Origin: Antennarius striatus
Lineage: Eukaryota; Chordata; Actinopteri; Lophiiformes; Antennariidae
NCBI RefSeq assembly: GCF_040054535.1
Contig: NC_090782.1
Span: 15,656,001-15,720,000, forward strand
DNA length: 64,000 bases
Direction of reading: 5' to 3'
Both the position numbers and the translations under genes were made by a program. The notes under the pieces were generated by a model. It saw only the letters and a list, made by a program, of their open reading frames with translations, did not search any database and was not told where the DNA came from. This document shows, piece after piece, positions 49,301 to 61,399 of the stretch. How positions within the stretch are numbered: the first letter of the stretch is position 1; every line of letters begins with the position of its first letter.

Positions 49301-52117
49301 TTCACTTGGGTCCTTTTGTGGTCAATAAATATACAGGTCCAGGGGTAAGGAACAAAATATGGTGCACATCAAGTTGTTTCAAGTTTGGAACACATTTTCC
49401 AGCTTTAACACTCTGTCTCCACTCCTACAGTTGTTCATGTGCTTGCTGTGGGCTCTCTTCCAAGTGTTGGTAGTATTCATGTTCTCAGACCTACCTCCAA
49501 CAGAGAAAGGGAAGGCCAAAGAGACATGCAAAAAAATGGAGGTAGAAAACAAAGAGCAAGGGCCTGGAGGAGAGGACAGTGAAGAAAGACAACCCTTACT
49601 GCATTCCCAGGAACTAGCTGCCTCGGATGACTCAGTGGTGACATCGAAACGGCCTACATATCATACCTCAGAAGTTTCAAATACCACTCAGAATCACATC
49701 CCTCCACTTCCCTCTCCTGCTCAATCCGACCAGTGGGAGTCATCCAGCTCCTTCAAGAATTTTGGCATATGCAAAGGTAATTAAAATTCTTTCTAAAGGT
49801 TTGAGACACGACTTAACTTGTCTTCAGGCTAAACCAGAAAATTACCATTCCCAGTTCTGTTGTATATTTGTCAATGCATTTTCAATAATATATGGTTAAT
49901 ACAAATCTATTGTAAACATACAAACAAATACATTTTATCTTTTAATATACCGTAGTTCAGAGAAAAAAACTCTAAATTCATAAATACAACTTGGCAATGT
50001 TTACCATCATGGACGTTTTATTTATGAATGAATGATAGAATAAAAACTTTCGCCTCTCATCTAAGAGATTGATGCAAGGCGACACGTCTACAAGAAACTT
50101 TTTTGAAGTCCAGTTGATTGATCTGGATAACCATGACCTGGATAACTCAGAACATTTTTATAAGGATATAAAACACATTATTTTGCAATGGTTATAAAAA
50201 ACTAATTTATTTTAAATTTACCAACACGTACATTCAATATGGTGGTTTATATTGTGGATGTAGATGGCTGTGGATCGTCAACATTAATAGCCGACTCTGG
50301 ATGTTGTTATTGGATGCACTTAAAAATGGTGATAGTGATGACAAGTAAATGATGATATCTTGTTGTCCCTGCCTGTTTTTGTATCCACAGAGTTCCTGAA
50401 GGAAAGTGTGATCGTGCTGTTGTTCGCTCAGTTTATCACCCTGTTCAATCAAACGGCATTAGAGGTGCATTAATGATACATACAGAAATATGCACACAGA
50501 GAGAGATATGATTCAATAACAAAGTTCTCTTCATTTTTCTTTGGTTAGGAAACCAGGATTATGAAATATTACTCAATGGAAAACTAAATGTATTTAACTA
50601 AATGTATTTAGTGTACTTGTTAAAATCAGTGCTGATTCAGTCATTTTCTCCTCAGACCATGGTAACCCCAATGACCCAGAAGTATTTCAACTATGGAGAG
50701 TTGGAAAACAGCATCATGTACTGCCTCTGTGGTGTGGAGGTGATCAGCAGCTTCCTGTTTGTGCGCTGGCTGAGCCAGCGTGCCTCTGAGCGCGTGGTCC
50801 TGGCCATCGGTTTGGCAATATGCAACATCTCTTGTGTCTGGTGCCTTGTCTTTGTGGTCAAACCTCTAGGTCAGTCTGCACTGAGGAAAGTCTTCACTCT
50901 TAGAGTTGTGTTATTTATCATTTAGGCTATCATACAGTGTACCCAGATTATGAGTAAGCTAAATCTCCTTTGGTATCAATAAAATATATATATACCCATC
51001 TAGTTATGACAAGCATGCTCAAAAATCAAAATGCCATGCTCATTCATTTGTATTTTGATGTTGTCTGCTGCTTGTTCTGCTTTCTGCAGGTAATTTCTCC
51101 TGGCAGCTGACTGAGTTCATCATTGGGGTGTTCCTGCAGGTTTTGGGTTTGCCATTTGTGGCCGTGGCTCAGGTTTCCCTCTTCTCCAAAGTCACTGCTC
51201 AGAGAACACAAGGTGAAGAACTGCATCATCTGGTGGAAAAGAGAAGTAATTGCACGTTTTATTGCGCGTCTCTTATTTGTGTCTTCTGTTGCAGGTTTCA
51301 GCCATGGAGTGCGTCGGTCAGTAGGAGGTCTGGCTACAATCCTGGGTCCTCTGTGGGCTGGCGGTTTGACTGACAATTTGTATGTCATGATTGGACTGAT
51401 GCTGGGCCTGCTCGCACTGCTAACGGTGGGTTAGTGGAAATATGAGAGACATAAGTGTACTTGTATCTTTGTCATCATGTCCAAGGATGGATTAAAAACA
51501 GACAGTTGTTCTCAAACAAATTTTTGAGTTTATTTACTAAATGTTGTAGCAAAGAAGACTAGGTCTAAATCAGGAAATGCTGAACTTATGATATTTTATG
51601 GAGGAAGCATTTTTGTTTAATTGACTTACATAATGAGAAAAATCGGTACAATTCAACAAGTTTTATTTAAGATATTGTCTATAATAAAATGTATGAATTA
51701 CCTTATGTTCCTTGTTAAAAAGTAGTGAAAGATATATTGTGCCAACATTGTAAAAAAAAAAGGTGCAAAATCCTTTCAAGTCCTGAAATAGAACAAAATT
51801 AGTGAAAATCTTAAAATTGCCTAATTGTTACCTAATTTTGCTTAAACTTAAAAGGAACAGTATTTAAAGATGCCATAACCATTAGACTCTAAGAGGGTTT
51901 TTAGGGTTCACAGTTAAGCTTAGAACCATACCAATAGCTGGGATTTTGGGAAAACACAGAGTCTAGATCATTTACTATGAAATAGATTCCAAAGTTTGTG
52001 TTGTCTGTCAGCTACTAATCTAATATTCTTTGACAGCTTATGCTGGCTCTCTCATATAACCGACTGGTTGCACCTACAACTGTGGAGCAATTGGACAACT
52101 CCGAGAGCTGTGCGTAG
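46321..52117 (+). CDS. mfsd8l: MFSD8/CLN7-like major facilitator superfamily transporter
   Basis: Predicted 12-helix MFS protein, 497 aa, related to the lysosomal transporter MFSD8/CLN7 but clearly diverged; fish carry such 'MFSD8-like' paralogues. Exons: 46321-46396, 48127-48312, 48411-48473, 48871-48990, 49265-49344, 49431-49776, 50391-50464, 50656-50869, 51090-51212, 51295-51425, 52037-52117; all joins are in frame. It starts MDNRRKRKLTFLTIG and enters TM1 directly. Residues 65-76 GLWSDRTGNTKK are the MFS motif A between TM2 and TM3. Conserved helices follow: SSRLVAGVGTGAGSSIFGFL and ACRQVGLLIGPAFNLFL. The long TM6-TM7 loop (about residues 195-290) is hydrophilic and holds EERQPLL (226-232), a [DE]xxxLL lysosomal sorting signal. 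The second half has ETMVTPMTQKYF, SHGVRRSVGGLATILGPLWA and a short tail ending NSESCA. The substrate is unknown. Seven of ten introns are phase 1. The family is secure; the exact paralogue name is not. Confidence 0.88.
46619..46669. repeat. Tetranucleotide tract (CCGT)n-(CCAT)n-(CATT)n
   Basis: Successive CCGT, CCAT and CATT units with small interruptions. Confidence 0.9.
47190..47360 (+). mobile_element. SINE-type repeat, copy G (decayed)
   Basis: GCAAGACAGTGTGGGTTGGATTC, CTGGCTGAAGGCCTGG, TTGCATATCTCCCCATGTC and CTAGCTTCCTGC follow the family order (GCAAGAAGGTCCTGGGTTC...GTTTGCATGTTCTCCCC). Confidence 0.55.
50030..50160. mobile_element. Common fish repeat fragment in MFSD8-like intron
   Basis: TTTCGCCTCTCATCTAAGAG, GACACGTCTACAAGAAAC, then CCAGTTGATTGATCTGG and GATAACCATGACCTGGATAA are segments I recognise from a widespread teleost repeat (GAAACGTTTCGCCTCTCATC... 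type). The class is not certain. Confidence 0.5.
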
Positions 52118-52458
52118 TCTGGCAGATGACAGGTGGAAGTGGAAAATTTTTCACAGGTTTATTTTTCACAATTTAACACATGGTAAAAGGCGATGTTAAT
52201 TATATGATTTTTCTAATATTTATCTTTTGTTTTCTCAAAACACATCAAATGAAACCTGTACTGAATTAATGCAAAACTATTTTGTTCTCACCCTGTATTT
52301 TCTTTCCTTTTTGCAAGTGTACGTTGAAGGTCATGCAGCTGAAAGTTCTTTCACAGTTTCTGTCTCTTCATTTGGGTCAGCTGTCCGCATACAAAGTGGT
52401 AACAAGCACACAGCTCACCGGTGGTGAAGTGTGAGAACCAGATTTCTGTGCATAGGCT

Positions 52459-52464
52459 AATAAA
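52459..52464 (+). terminator. Poly(A) signal of the MFSD8-like gene
   Basis: AATAAA about 340 nt after the stop codon, followed by a GTGGGGTATATGTGT stretch. Confidence 0.6.
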
Positions 52465-52469
52465 AGTAC

Positions 52470-54580
52470 TGCTGTGGGGTATATGTGTATTTCCCATGGA
52501 AATATGGAATATCGCCAACGCTGCATATGCAAGCTTTGGATGAAAATCCATACCATGGTATGGATCTCCTTCACAGTTCTGTCCTGACGACCAACTGAAG
52601 AAAATACACTAATTTTGCATGTGTTTAAGCGCAGGAGGTTTAATTTTTCATTTGTTTGACAAGTCAAATGTTGTGTCATAATTTAGCTTTGATACTGGGA
52701 GTTACTCTAAATATCTGTCAGATTTCTGTTTGTTTGTTTTTTTTAAACTTTCTGTGCAAGCCAAATTAATACTAACACAAAAATATCTTTTTTTATGTGA
52801 TTTTAACAGTGACTTTTACATCTAAGTAGATTATCTCATGGATATGGAAAAACTATTTTAAGGGCATTTAGAACATCACTTGCAATTCTCAGGGAAACAC
52901 TACAGACTCCATAGTTCAGATATTGTAAGAGATTTGTCACATAGGATAACATGATTTGGGCTCATAATCAATTCTGCCTACACTAAAAAACTTTTTAATA
53001 GTTAACACCATTAATTGCAGGTTGGCTGCAAAAAAGGTAAAGGCTGGTGAGTAAAAGATTAAAGTTTTTTAAAAAAGGTGTATACATTTGGTTTAATTCT
53101 TATGTAGTACACATCAACTCCACTAGAGGGTACTCTTTCTTCCAAATTACTATAGGTTTGTTATGAGATACTGTATCTCCCAGTCCAAATACATTGTGCT
53201 CTACACGTGTACTTATGTGGTAGTGGATAAGAAATATCTCATGCATTTATTCATGTTTTTTTTTTGTGTGTGTCAATTTGAGGGAATGCATGTCAGTTTA
53301 TAGGAATTTGTGGGAATGCATGCTTTGTTGGTTTGCCCGATTAGTCTTTGAAGAAACATTGTCTGTTCTAAAGGGGTACAAAAAACTGCTATCATAATTT
53401 TTAGAATATCCTATGATTATTTGTCATACAATTTTCATGAAAAATAAGATTTTTTTAATAAAAGTAATTGTTTAAATTCCCTTTGTTTTCAAATGGCCAG
53501 AGGTCTACAATTAAAAAGAAAGAGTTGTAAGCATGGGGCCTCAGGTAGAGCATATTATGTTACAGAATTAAAGAGTGACATATGGATGTATGAATGGATG
53601 GATGGATTAATGGATGAATGTATTGCTATAAGGCTATTATTGTTTTTATTGAAAAATAAATGTCTTAAAATGATTTAAAAATCATCATTCTAATATAGTT
53701 GGGATGTTCTAGCACTGAATTGGATTTTGGATGTACATTTGTTTTTAAATGGTTAATTAAAATTGTAAAGATTGTGAAGTTGAAGCATTTTTTAAAGGGC
53801 AAAAATTTATTAAACTTTCTCCCAAATAATATTTCATGTCCATCTATTTTATTTTTGACAATTTTTGTCTTGTGCTTTATATTTTATTAATAAAAAATAG
53901 TGAAAATTTAAATAAGTAGTGCTTAGAGATTTGTAGAAAATACTCTTCACAATAGTTATTAATTAATTTAATTAATTTAATTTTAACATGAAATGAAACG
54001 AAAAGTAATTCAACTCATATTGACAACTTTCACAACATCCAATGGCTGAGATACATTTAAATATTTAATACATACATTTTAAAGTGGATACATTCTAACA
54101 ATTTTATTTTTACCATATAATGAAATAAAATTTGACAAAATAAAATCAATATTTTTAGAACTACAATTTTTAATGCCATTCCTCATGCCAAAATCTTCAA
54201 AAAAATTATTTATAAAGTATACTAAAAAAATCTGATTTATTATGAGTTATTAATTATTTACTATTCAGTAGATTTAAAACCATGATTAAATACAGAATTT
54301 CAAAGTTGTTTTTCCTCATAGTTCAAGAATGCATTCCTTTATATATACCAAATCAGCTGATTTTGAGGGGAAATTTTTTATTTGATTTATGATTTATGAT
54401 TTTACATTGGTCAGAATGTTCGCAAAAACTGATTTCTTTCAGTAAATCTGTGACAAATACAGTATAATTATATAATTTGTAATTCCATAATCTATATAAA
54501 TATTCAGTTTTATTCAAAAAATTAGATCACATAAATTTAACTCGCAGGACGAACCAAGTAGAGTTTTTACCTGACTGGTC
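52470..54580. other. AT-rich intergenic DNA
   Basis: Very AT-rich with many homopolymer runs and a GGAT-type tract (about 53582-53622). No gene or RNA seen. Confidence 0.5.
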
Positions 54581-54599
54581 AGTTGTTCATGTTGAGGCC

Positions 54600-54915
54600 C
54601 CCGTTGGAGGTCGCTGTGACCTTACCAACGAAACTAGAAACTAGGACGCTGTTCTGTCTCGCTCACAACGGCCCTTCGTCTGTCTCGTGACGTGATGGCG
54701 AGTGGGTGTGGCTTCAGACGTGAACTCCAGATGAACCCATTTTGAGGTTGGGCGGGGCACACTCAGAACTGTTACAACGCCTGGCCAATGACAGATATAT
54801 TTTAGGATTTGGCTTTTTTTTCCCCGGAACTTAGCGCCTGCCCCCACCCCTCCCACACACTAACACAGAGCCTACAGCATTGGTCTGACCGAACAGTGAC
54901 CCTGTGTATCAAGGT
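54600..54915 (+). promoter_or_regulatory. Orphan promoter-like block
   Basis: An abrupt rise in GC/CpG within AT-rich DNA. In order on the plus strand: CRE-like TGACGTGA (54688-54695), GC box GGGCGGGGC (54750-54758), CCAAT (54785-54789), TATA-like TATATTTTA (54796-54804). Start expected near 54825-54835. A possible donor is AAG|GTCAGA at 54913/54914. No downstream exon with protein similarity is visible in the remaining 9 kb. Confidence 0.45.
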
Positions 54916-55059
54916 CAGAATCACAGCCATGTGTCACATCAGTGCTGGTTGTTGGGGTAAATTTCGTAAGCTCATTCGTCCTCCGTCCCTTTCAATCGAG
55001 GGGATAGGCTCTGAGGCATATTGGCCAAATTCCGTCATGTTAATCCCCAGATGAACTGT

Positions 55060-58000
55060 ATTTTTCTTTGAATGTCAGGGCAGTGAGGGCATGTGGAGGT
55101 CAGTCGGAATTCATTGTTGTATTTGTTTTCATCTTCAATGCCCAGGCTTGATCACAGATTTATCTTGACAAATTAGGGACACTCCATGAATTGCGTATTG
55201 TGGGACTGATTTTGATGATCCACTGTAGCACAGGGGGATTGTGGGGAATAAAAACACCTTACACACACATGGGAGGGTTCACGAAACCTCATGCCGGCAT
55301 CAGCAACTACTTTCCCCACATATCTCCTTTTTACATAGTTTCACCTGCACCTTAAAGAGCGTTTCAGTGTTCATGGGACAACAGAGCCTCAAGAATAATA
55401 TTTTCAACTTGGTTAATATAAGATTTTATGGAGCTCGTTCAGATTGTTAATAAATAGATAAAAGGGCACTCAGGCTTGATCTTGGGAGCTTTTGAATTGC
55501 CAAGAATATAAAACATTCAGTTGGTGTTCGGGTGTTAGAGATTATTGATGTTTTTCCAAAAACTGTTCCAACTAGAATCAAAACGGTGCACCGACAGAAA
55601 CCTGTGAAAGTCCCTGAGTGTCCCTGCATGGATAGCATCCGAATACTGTGTTAATAATACATGTGCCACATCGGAGGTGCTACATCTGGAAAGTAAAACA
55701 AGGTATGAGGAAAAGGGAGACGAAAAGTGCTTTAGCTGTGGCATAAAAAGAAAAAACAGAATACTTCCATAGTAAATAAAATACAGTCAATACAATGCCA
55801 AAGCAAGATTTTTGAGTTTAAAGGTCATCTGGAAAGTCTAGTTTTGTTTCTTAAGAAATAGAACTCCAACATAAAATTTAGCTCTATTATTTTCACCCAA
55901 GGCTATGTGACATGTGGAGGATTTTCTTTTCTGCATTCATCCTATCAGAAAAGCCTGGTTGTGTAATGCGTCTTCTGACTGAATGAATAATGAAGTCCGG
56001 GTGGCCTATAGCTGGAGCTCCCTGGGCTGTGTGTTGTGCAAGCTAGCCAGATGCGATTGGAGGTCTGCTTTGCCAAATGGGTCATGTCTCTGTCATCTTT
56101 AGTGCTGTTTTTTTCTCCCATGCTTTTTAATTTTAAAACATCATATACATGCTTTGGATCTGTAATTTTGATGACCCCTTTGACAATAGAGCCGCATGAG
56201 AAGGATGAGAAGGATTCTAACATTTTACACCTTTTCAGTCTTTTTCATTTGGCTCTTTCATATAAACTTGAAACAAACAATAGTTTCTTCCTGTCTCTTC
56301 CATTTTTTATCAATTAACAATTGATTGCCAATTCCTGTTTCCTAAGAATTATAATTAAGGAATTCTCTAAAAATATGCAAATAGACTTATTTATGCCTTA
56401 TTTTGTTTTCTTTTTGGCTTGTGAAGTTTTAACTCTCCTAGTTGTTTCTACGGACCAACTCCACAATTCTATTGCAAACTTTAGCCTTGTGTCAATAATC
56501 TAGTTGTGTTCTGATCACTAACATCACCCACCACAAGCTGCAACAATATGCCTCCGCCCCCTCCACCCCCAATGCACCCTCCTCACAGATTACAAGCCCA
56601 TCTGCATGCACTGATTTGGGCCGCTCTAAGCCGTTGGGAGCCCCGCTCAGCAAGGCACCACCACAATTGTTAACCCCGATTAACTTGATGTGGTGCTCAG
56701 TAGAGGGAACAGTGTGAAAATCAAACCAGGGCTGTGACCTAGTGACCTGCTGCTGAACCGAGAAGGAATTGGGCAAACTTGGATGGATGAGAGCGGGAAC
56801 TCAGAAAAAGAGACAGGAGCAAATAAATGAGTAAAAAGAGCATAGACAGAGCAGAGCAGAAAAAGTGGTTTAAAACTGAACCAAAGCTTGCACAAGAGGA
56901 ACAGATATATGCACATTAATATTTGTTTTAGTGCAGTGAAAACAGGGTGTTGGTCACGGTATAGACTTCAGCAGGAAAATATAGTTTTGTGTGCTTTTCA
57001 GTGCTCCACAATGGATTTCTGAAGAGTTGTGCATTAACGGAAAGCATTAAAGTTTCAGATATAAGTGCGGTTGTGAGATAATCATTACACAGAGAAGACG
57101 AACGTAGATATTTGCTGCATAGTAGGAACTGGAGCATAGTTTAAAGATGATGCCATACGGAAATGCACCCACTGTTTACTCCATAATTTAAGGTTTTATT
57201 CATGTCCCAAGGCACAACAGACTTTTACTTGTTTATATGCAGTCTTTTCTAATAAAACAGTATTATGGTCTTCTGTCATTTATTCTAGTGTATTTGTATC
57301 TGCAGTGTTAAATAATTAAATGCAATGAAAGTCCTTGTCAGATAACATTTGTGCTGGTTATGATAGCCTGAGCTTGTTGTAAACCATCTTTTCTAAATCA
57401 TTGCCGTACCGTGGAGAATGTTTTATCATATGCTTTCCAGTTTGATGGTCTTTGTGCGATTGCTCACAGATGAACCTGTTATTATTATTGTTTGCCCATA
57501 ATTTTAAGTTTTGTACTTTGAAATCCATCACCGCCAGTGACTCTATTTTAAAGGTCCCGTTATTCTGTATGTCGGCAGTAATAGCAGCTTTGATATTCTG
57601 GCTGTGACATATTGCTGGATCGTGCTGCTGGGTACTCATCAGGAATGTTTCCCAGCGGGATTTCATTTCTAACGCAGTTCATGTTTTTTTCCCAATGTAA
57701 TGTAAACATGCTGAAAATAGCACTGAGCAGATCGTACTGTATTTTCACATAATTATCTTTATTCTGTGAAATGTTGAATGACTGTGTGATTTTCATTTGT
57801 TTTTACACATGTTTAAAATGTGGTATAATTATATAAGTGGACAAAAGTTGACATGTATCCAATCCTCATCTCGGGTTCAGCAGAACAATCAACTGCTAAT
57901 TTCTTTAAATGTGAATCATAAATAAATGATTATAGATGTGCTGAACTCATCCATGAATGTTCAAGTGCAACATATCGACAGTGTTAAGGAATTGCTTAAC

Positions 58001-60300
58001 TGAATGATGTAAGGACATATTCTTTGTAATGAATAAAGTACATCAACCAGCCCTGCCTTGAATAATGAAAATGGAGATTAAAAAATACAAATCAGAGGTG
58101 CAAAGAAATCTGTGATGGTAAATATGTCTCCTTGCTGTTTATGTATTTGTATAAGAGCAATTAAAGCAAATAACTGTGTTGTAAAAACGCAGACACCAAA
58201 TGATGATAATAACAAGTTGAACCCAGTAGCAACCCCGACAGACCCCTTCTGGTCATTTCTCCTTTGACCTAATAATTAATCTGCTTTTGGTATTATAAGT
58301 TTAAAAGCAGCTTTGTTGATCTGCAGTGACAAATCTCTCTCAACTGCACCGCTGCTTTGTAGATTTTAACCGTCTTACTTGCAATATGTGAATGCTTCCT
58401 ACACCAGATACACTCCTAAGTCTTTAATCATCCCATTTAGAAAGTAATCCTGGTCATGACCAACCCAATGTTGAACATGTCTTTTAAGCAAACCATTTTG
58501 ATTCTGTGTTATCAGTGTCATTATAATTAATTTCAATTGAAATGACAGAAATTGCAGGTTGGACCATACACTGTATGTGCCCTGCCAGGAGCTTTCATGC
58601 GTCGAAAGTGGAGAGTGTGGAGAAAATGCTGTCTATTTTAACAACAAGCAGGATGATACACTGATTTAAAATTGTAAAATTTCGAAAATTGTCATGTTTC
58701 TGAATTTACATGTGCATACTTTACCTTCAAGGAAGACATTTGCTTCTATTTATACTGTATGGCATCATAATCCTTTGCAGCCTTTTGAAACTTACATCAC
58801 TTGTGTAATTTTTCAGTCAGAATTAAGTCAGTGCTGATCCAAACAAAGTTCCTGTGTGTAATGCAGATTAAGCAGAGACTTATTGGAAAAGGCTGGAATA
58901 CGTCACCTGTTAATGTGAATTTGATATGTACAACATCTCAGATTCAACAGCACATTTTACACAATTGTTCACATGAATGTAAAGTGCCAGTTGTTTTTTA
59001 AACAAATCATGATCTGACTGTGGCTGTGTCTTCCTGTTAATTCAAAACCTTTGTTCTGATGAATAACTCCAACTCAGATTCCTTTTGACCTGTTCACAAC
59101 CTGAGCTCCTGAACACCCCGTAAATTGAATTGAAAGGATCCTTGATGTGTTTTTTTGGGCAGGGTGTTCTCAGAATGTTCTGGGTTTGATAGCACCAACA
59201 TGGAAGAAAACAAAAAATAAAATGAAAATCAGTCAGGACAGTGATTGTGGGGGATGTTAGGGACAGCGTTAACGTTAGGGTCAGGGTTAGAGCTAGAGGG
59301 TGTCAGAGCCAGTAGGTTGACTGGATTTGTTTTGCAGTGATCATTCTGATATGCACTAGCATCACAAAGCAGTCAGTCAGGACTGAGCATGGCCGACAGT
59401 AGCAGTTTGATTTGATCAGGCAGCGCTAGTTTGTTAAATCACTCATTAAATCCAATTAGTGAGAGGCAGAGGGAGACAGAATGTGGGGTGAGTAGGGGGC
59501 GGTAGGGCTTTAGCTGCTCTTGAGGGTGATTGCGTGCCAAATTGACCAGGTGACAAAACTCCAGCTCTGAACTCCTGACCTAGCTGTGGGACCCCCACCT
59601 CTTTATTCCTTTTCATCCCTCCCCTCCCTTTATTCCTGCTTAGGTAACGTCTCAAGCTTTCACCTACAAACCCTGTCTTTACAGAGCTACAGGGAGGTGT
59701 GAGGGTGCCGGACATCTCGTGACACATCTAACATTTCAGAGCGGTGCAATCAAACTGACTGGCCTTTCTCCAAAATACACTAGTGAGCCAATTAACGTCT
59801 CATCAAATTAAAGAGAACTACTTCCTGAGGGTTCATGCTGTGCAGAGACCCTGAAGTCACACTAGAGCTGTGCCAAGACAAATGCCACACAAATACAGAG
59901 CATAACACCGCCCTACTTTCACCTGTCCATAACCTCTCTTGATTTTCGCACAAACATTACCGTAAAATTCCTCCTGACCTTACTGGACTTGAAAATCCAT
60001 CAACAGGTTTCTCAACTATAGATGGATTTTAAACTCTTCTCCTATTTAACATTTATTCTATATTCGTAGCACACAAAAATGGGTCACAAGAGTTTTTTCC
60101 AGCTTTTCCATTCCTGTCATTTTGTAGCTCTGCATGTTTGGACTGTCCAGCTTTTGTCCTACTGTGCATCCCTAATAAATGATTCATACATCACATCTCT
60201 ATTGTAAATTTTCTGCCTAATCATAATCCTCTGGCTTTTCATTTAAAATATTATTCAATTCAACAAATACCAAAAAAATTAGAATGGTAAAAAAAAAACC
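55060..60300. other. Gene-free stretch with complex, repeat-poor blocks
   Basis: No coding exon recognised. Blocks at 56540-56765, 57350-57680, 58250-58585 and 59330-59490 are balanced in composition and rich in homeodomain-, SOX- and HNF1-like words, unlike the AT-rich DNA between them. They are candidates for conserved non-coding elements. A frame at 59446-59727 (minus) is Pro/Arg-rich without motifs and is not called. Confidence 0.4.
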
Positions 60301-60304
60301 CCAG

Positions 60305-60600
60305 CAACATTGTTCTGGGTTTGATTCCTGTTCTATGTGTTCTATGTTCTGTCCATGTCTGTGTGGGTGTTTTGTGGGTCCTCCGATACCCTCCCACCTC
60401 CAAAAACATTCACGTTAGGTGGATTGGTTGCTTGTCCGATTGCCCATAGGTGTGAGAGTTTACTTGAATGGTTGGTCATCTTTTGTGTGGTTCAGCAATG
60501 CACTGGCTACGTGTCCAGAACATCTCCCGCCTCATGCTTGTAAGTCCACTGGGATAGGCCTCAGCAAACTCTCTGACCCCATGTAAGTGGGGAATGTTGT
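60305..60600 (+). mobile_element. SINE-type repeat, copy H
   Basis: CTGGGTTTGATTCC (box B), CCACCTCCAAAAACATTCACG, TTAGGTGGATTGG, CCCATAGGTGTGAGAG and CACTGGGATAGGCC keep the family order; the head is lost. Confidence 0.7.
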
Positions 60601-60761
60601 AATGAAACTTCTACTTTAGTCTCGTCCAAGTTTATATATTCAGTCCAACAGCTGCTTTTTTGAATCTTATGCAGCAGGCAGAGCTGTTGCCTTCTGGAGA
60701 TGAGTTGCCACACAGACAACAGTTACTAGAGTTCTCGCAGTGAAATAAACAAATCACTCAA

Positions 60762-60867
<106 letters not shown>

Positions 60868-61344
60868 TGTACAGCGGCAATGTCAAACATGCTGGAACAA
60901 CACTGGAAGAACTAGATCCTTTTCCAGGTGTGGAAAATCCAGGATTGCGTGAATGATGAATCTTTTGAATTGGGCCACAGTGACAATGCAACAGGATTAT
61001 AAATCACTGAGGCACCAATTGAGAATGACAGAAATAAAAACATTCTGGTGTGAACACAGTTTAAGTGAAGAATCGTATTTGTCTTGCTATTAATATACCA
61101 CCAGGCTGTAGACACAACAGGTGATAAGACAAAATTGGTCTCATTCATATTTAAATAAAGTGTATTTGACATCAGTTATTGATTCTACGTAGCAAGCTGA
61201 AAGGTGAAACTGAAGACGGCTAAAATGAACATCAATTAACAGTGACAGCTGTACATTTGATCCTTTATCAGGTTTAAATGGAATTCAATTTTATTGATCT
61301 ACCCTTTGTATTTCAAGGGAAAATTTCACCACCATTGCTGTGGT

Positions 61345-61384
61345 ATTAGGAACCACACCCATAAACATGGCAGTGGTTCCTAAT
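61345..61384. repeat. Perfect 12-bp inverted repeat, 16-nt loop
   Basis: ATTAGGAACCAC (61345-61356) is the exact reverse complement of GTGGTTCCTAAT (61373-61384). Confidence 0.85.
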
Positions 61385-61399
61385 GGAAATAATCTGACA

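Noticed and set aside
59262..59300. Telomere-like GTTAGGGTCAGGGTTAG
   Set aside because: Only two imperfect units; not a telomeric array.
59446..59727. 93-codon Pro/Arg-rich minus-strand frame
   Set aside because: No domain, no splice context, and it overlaps a better candidate non-coding element.
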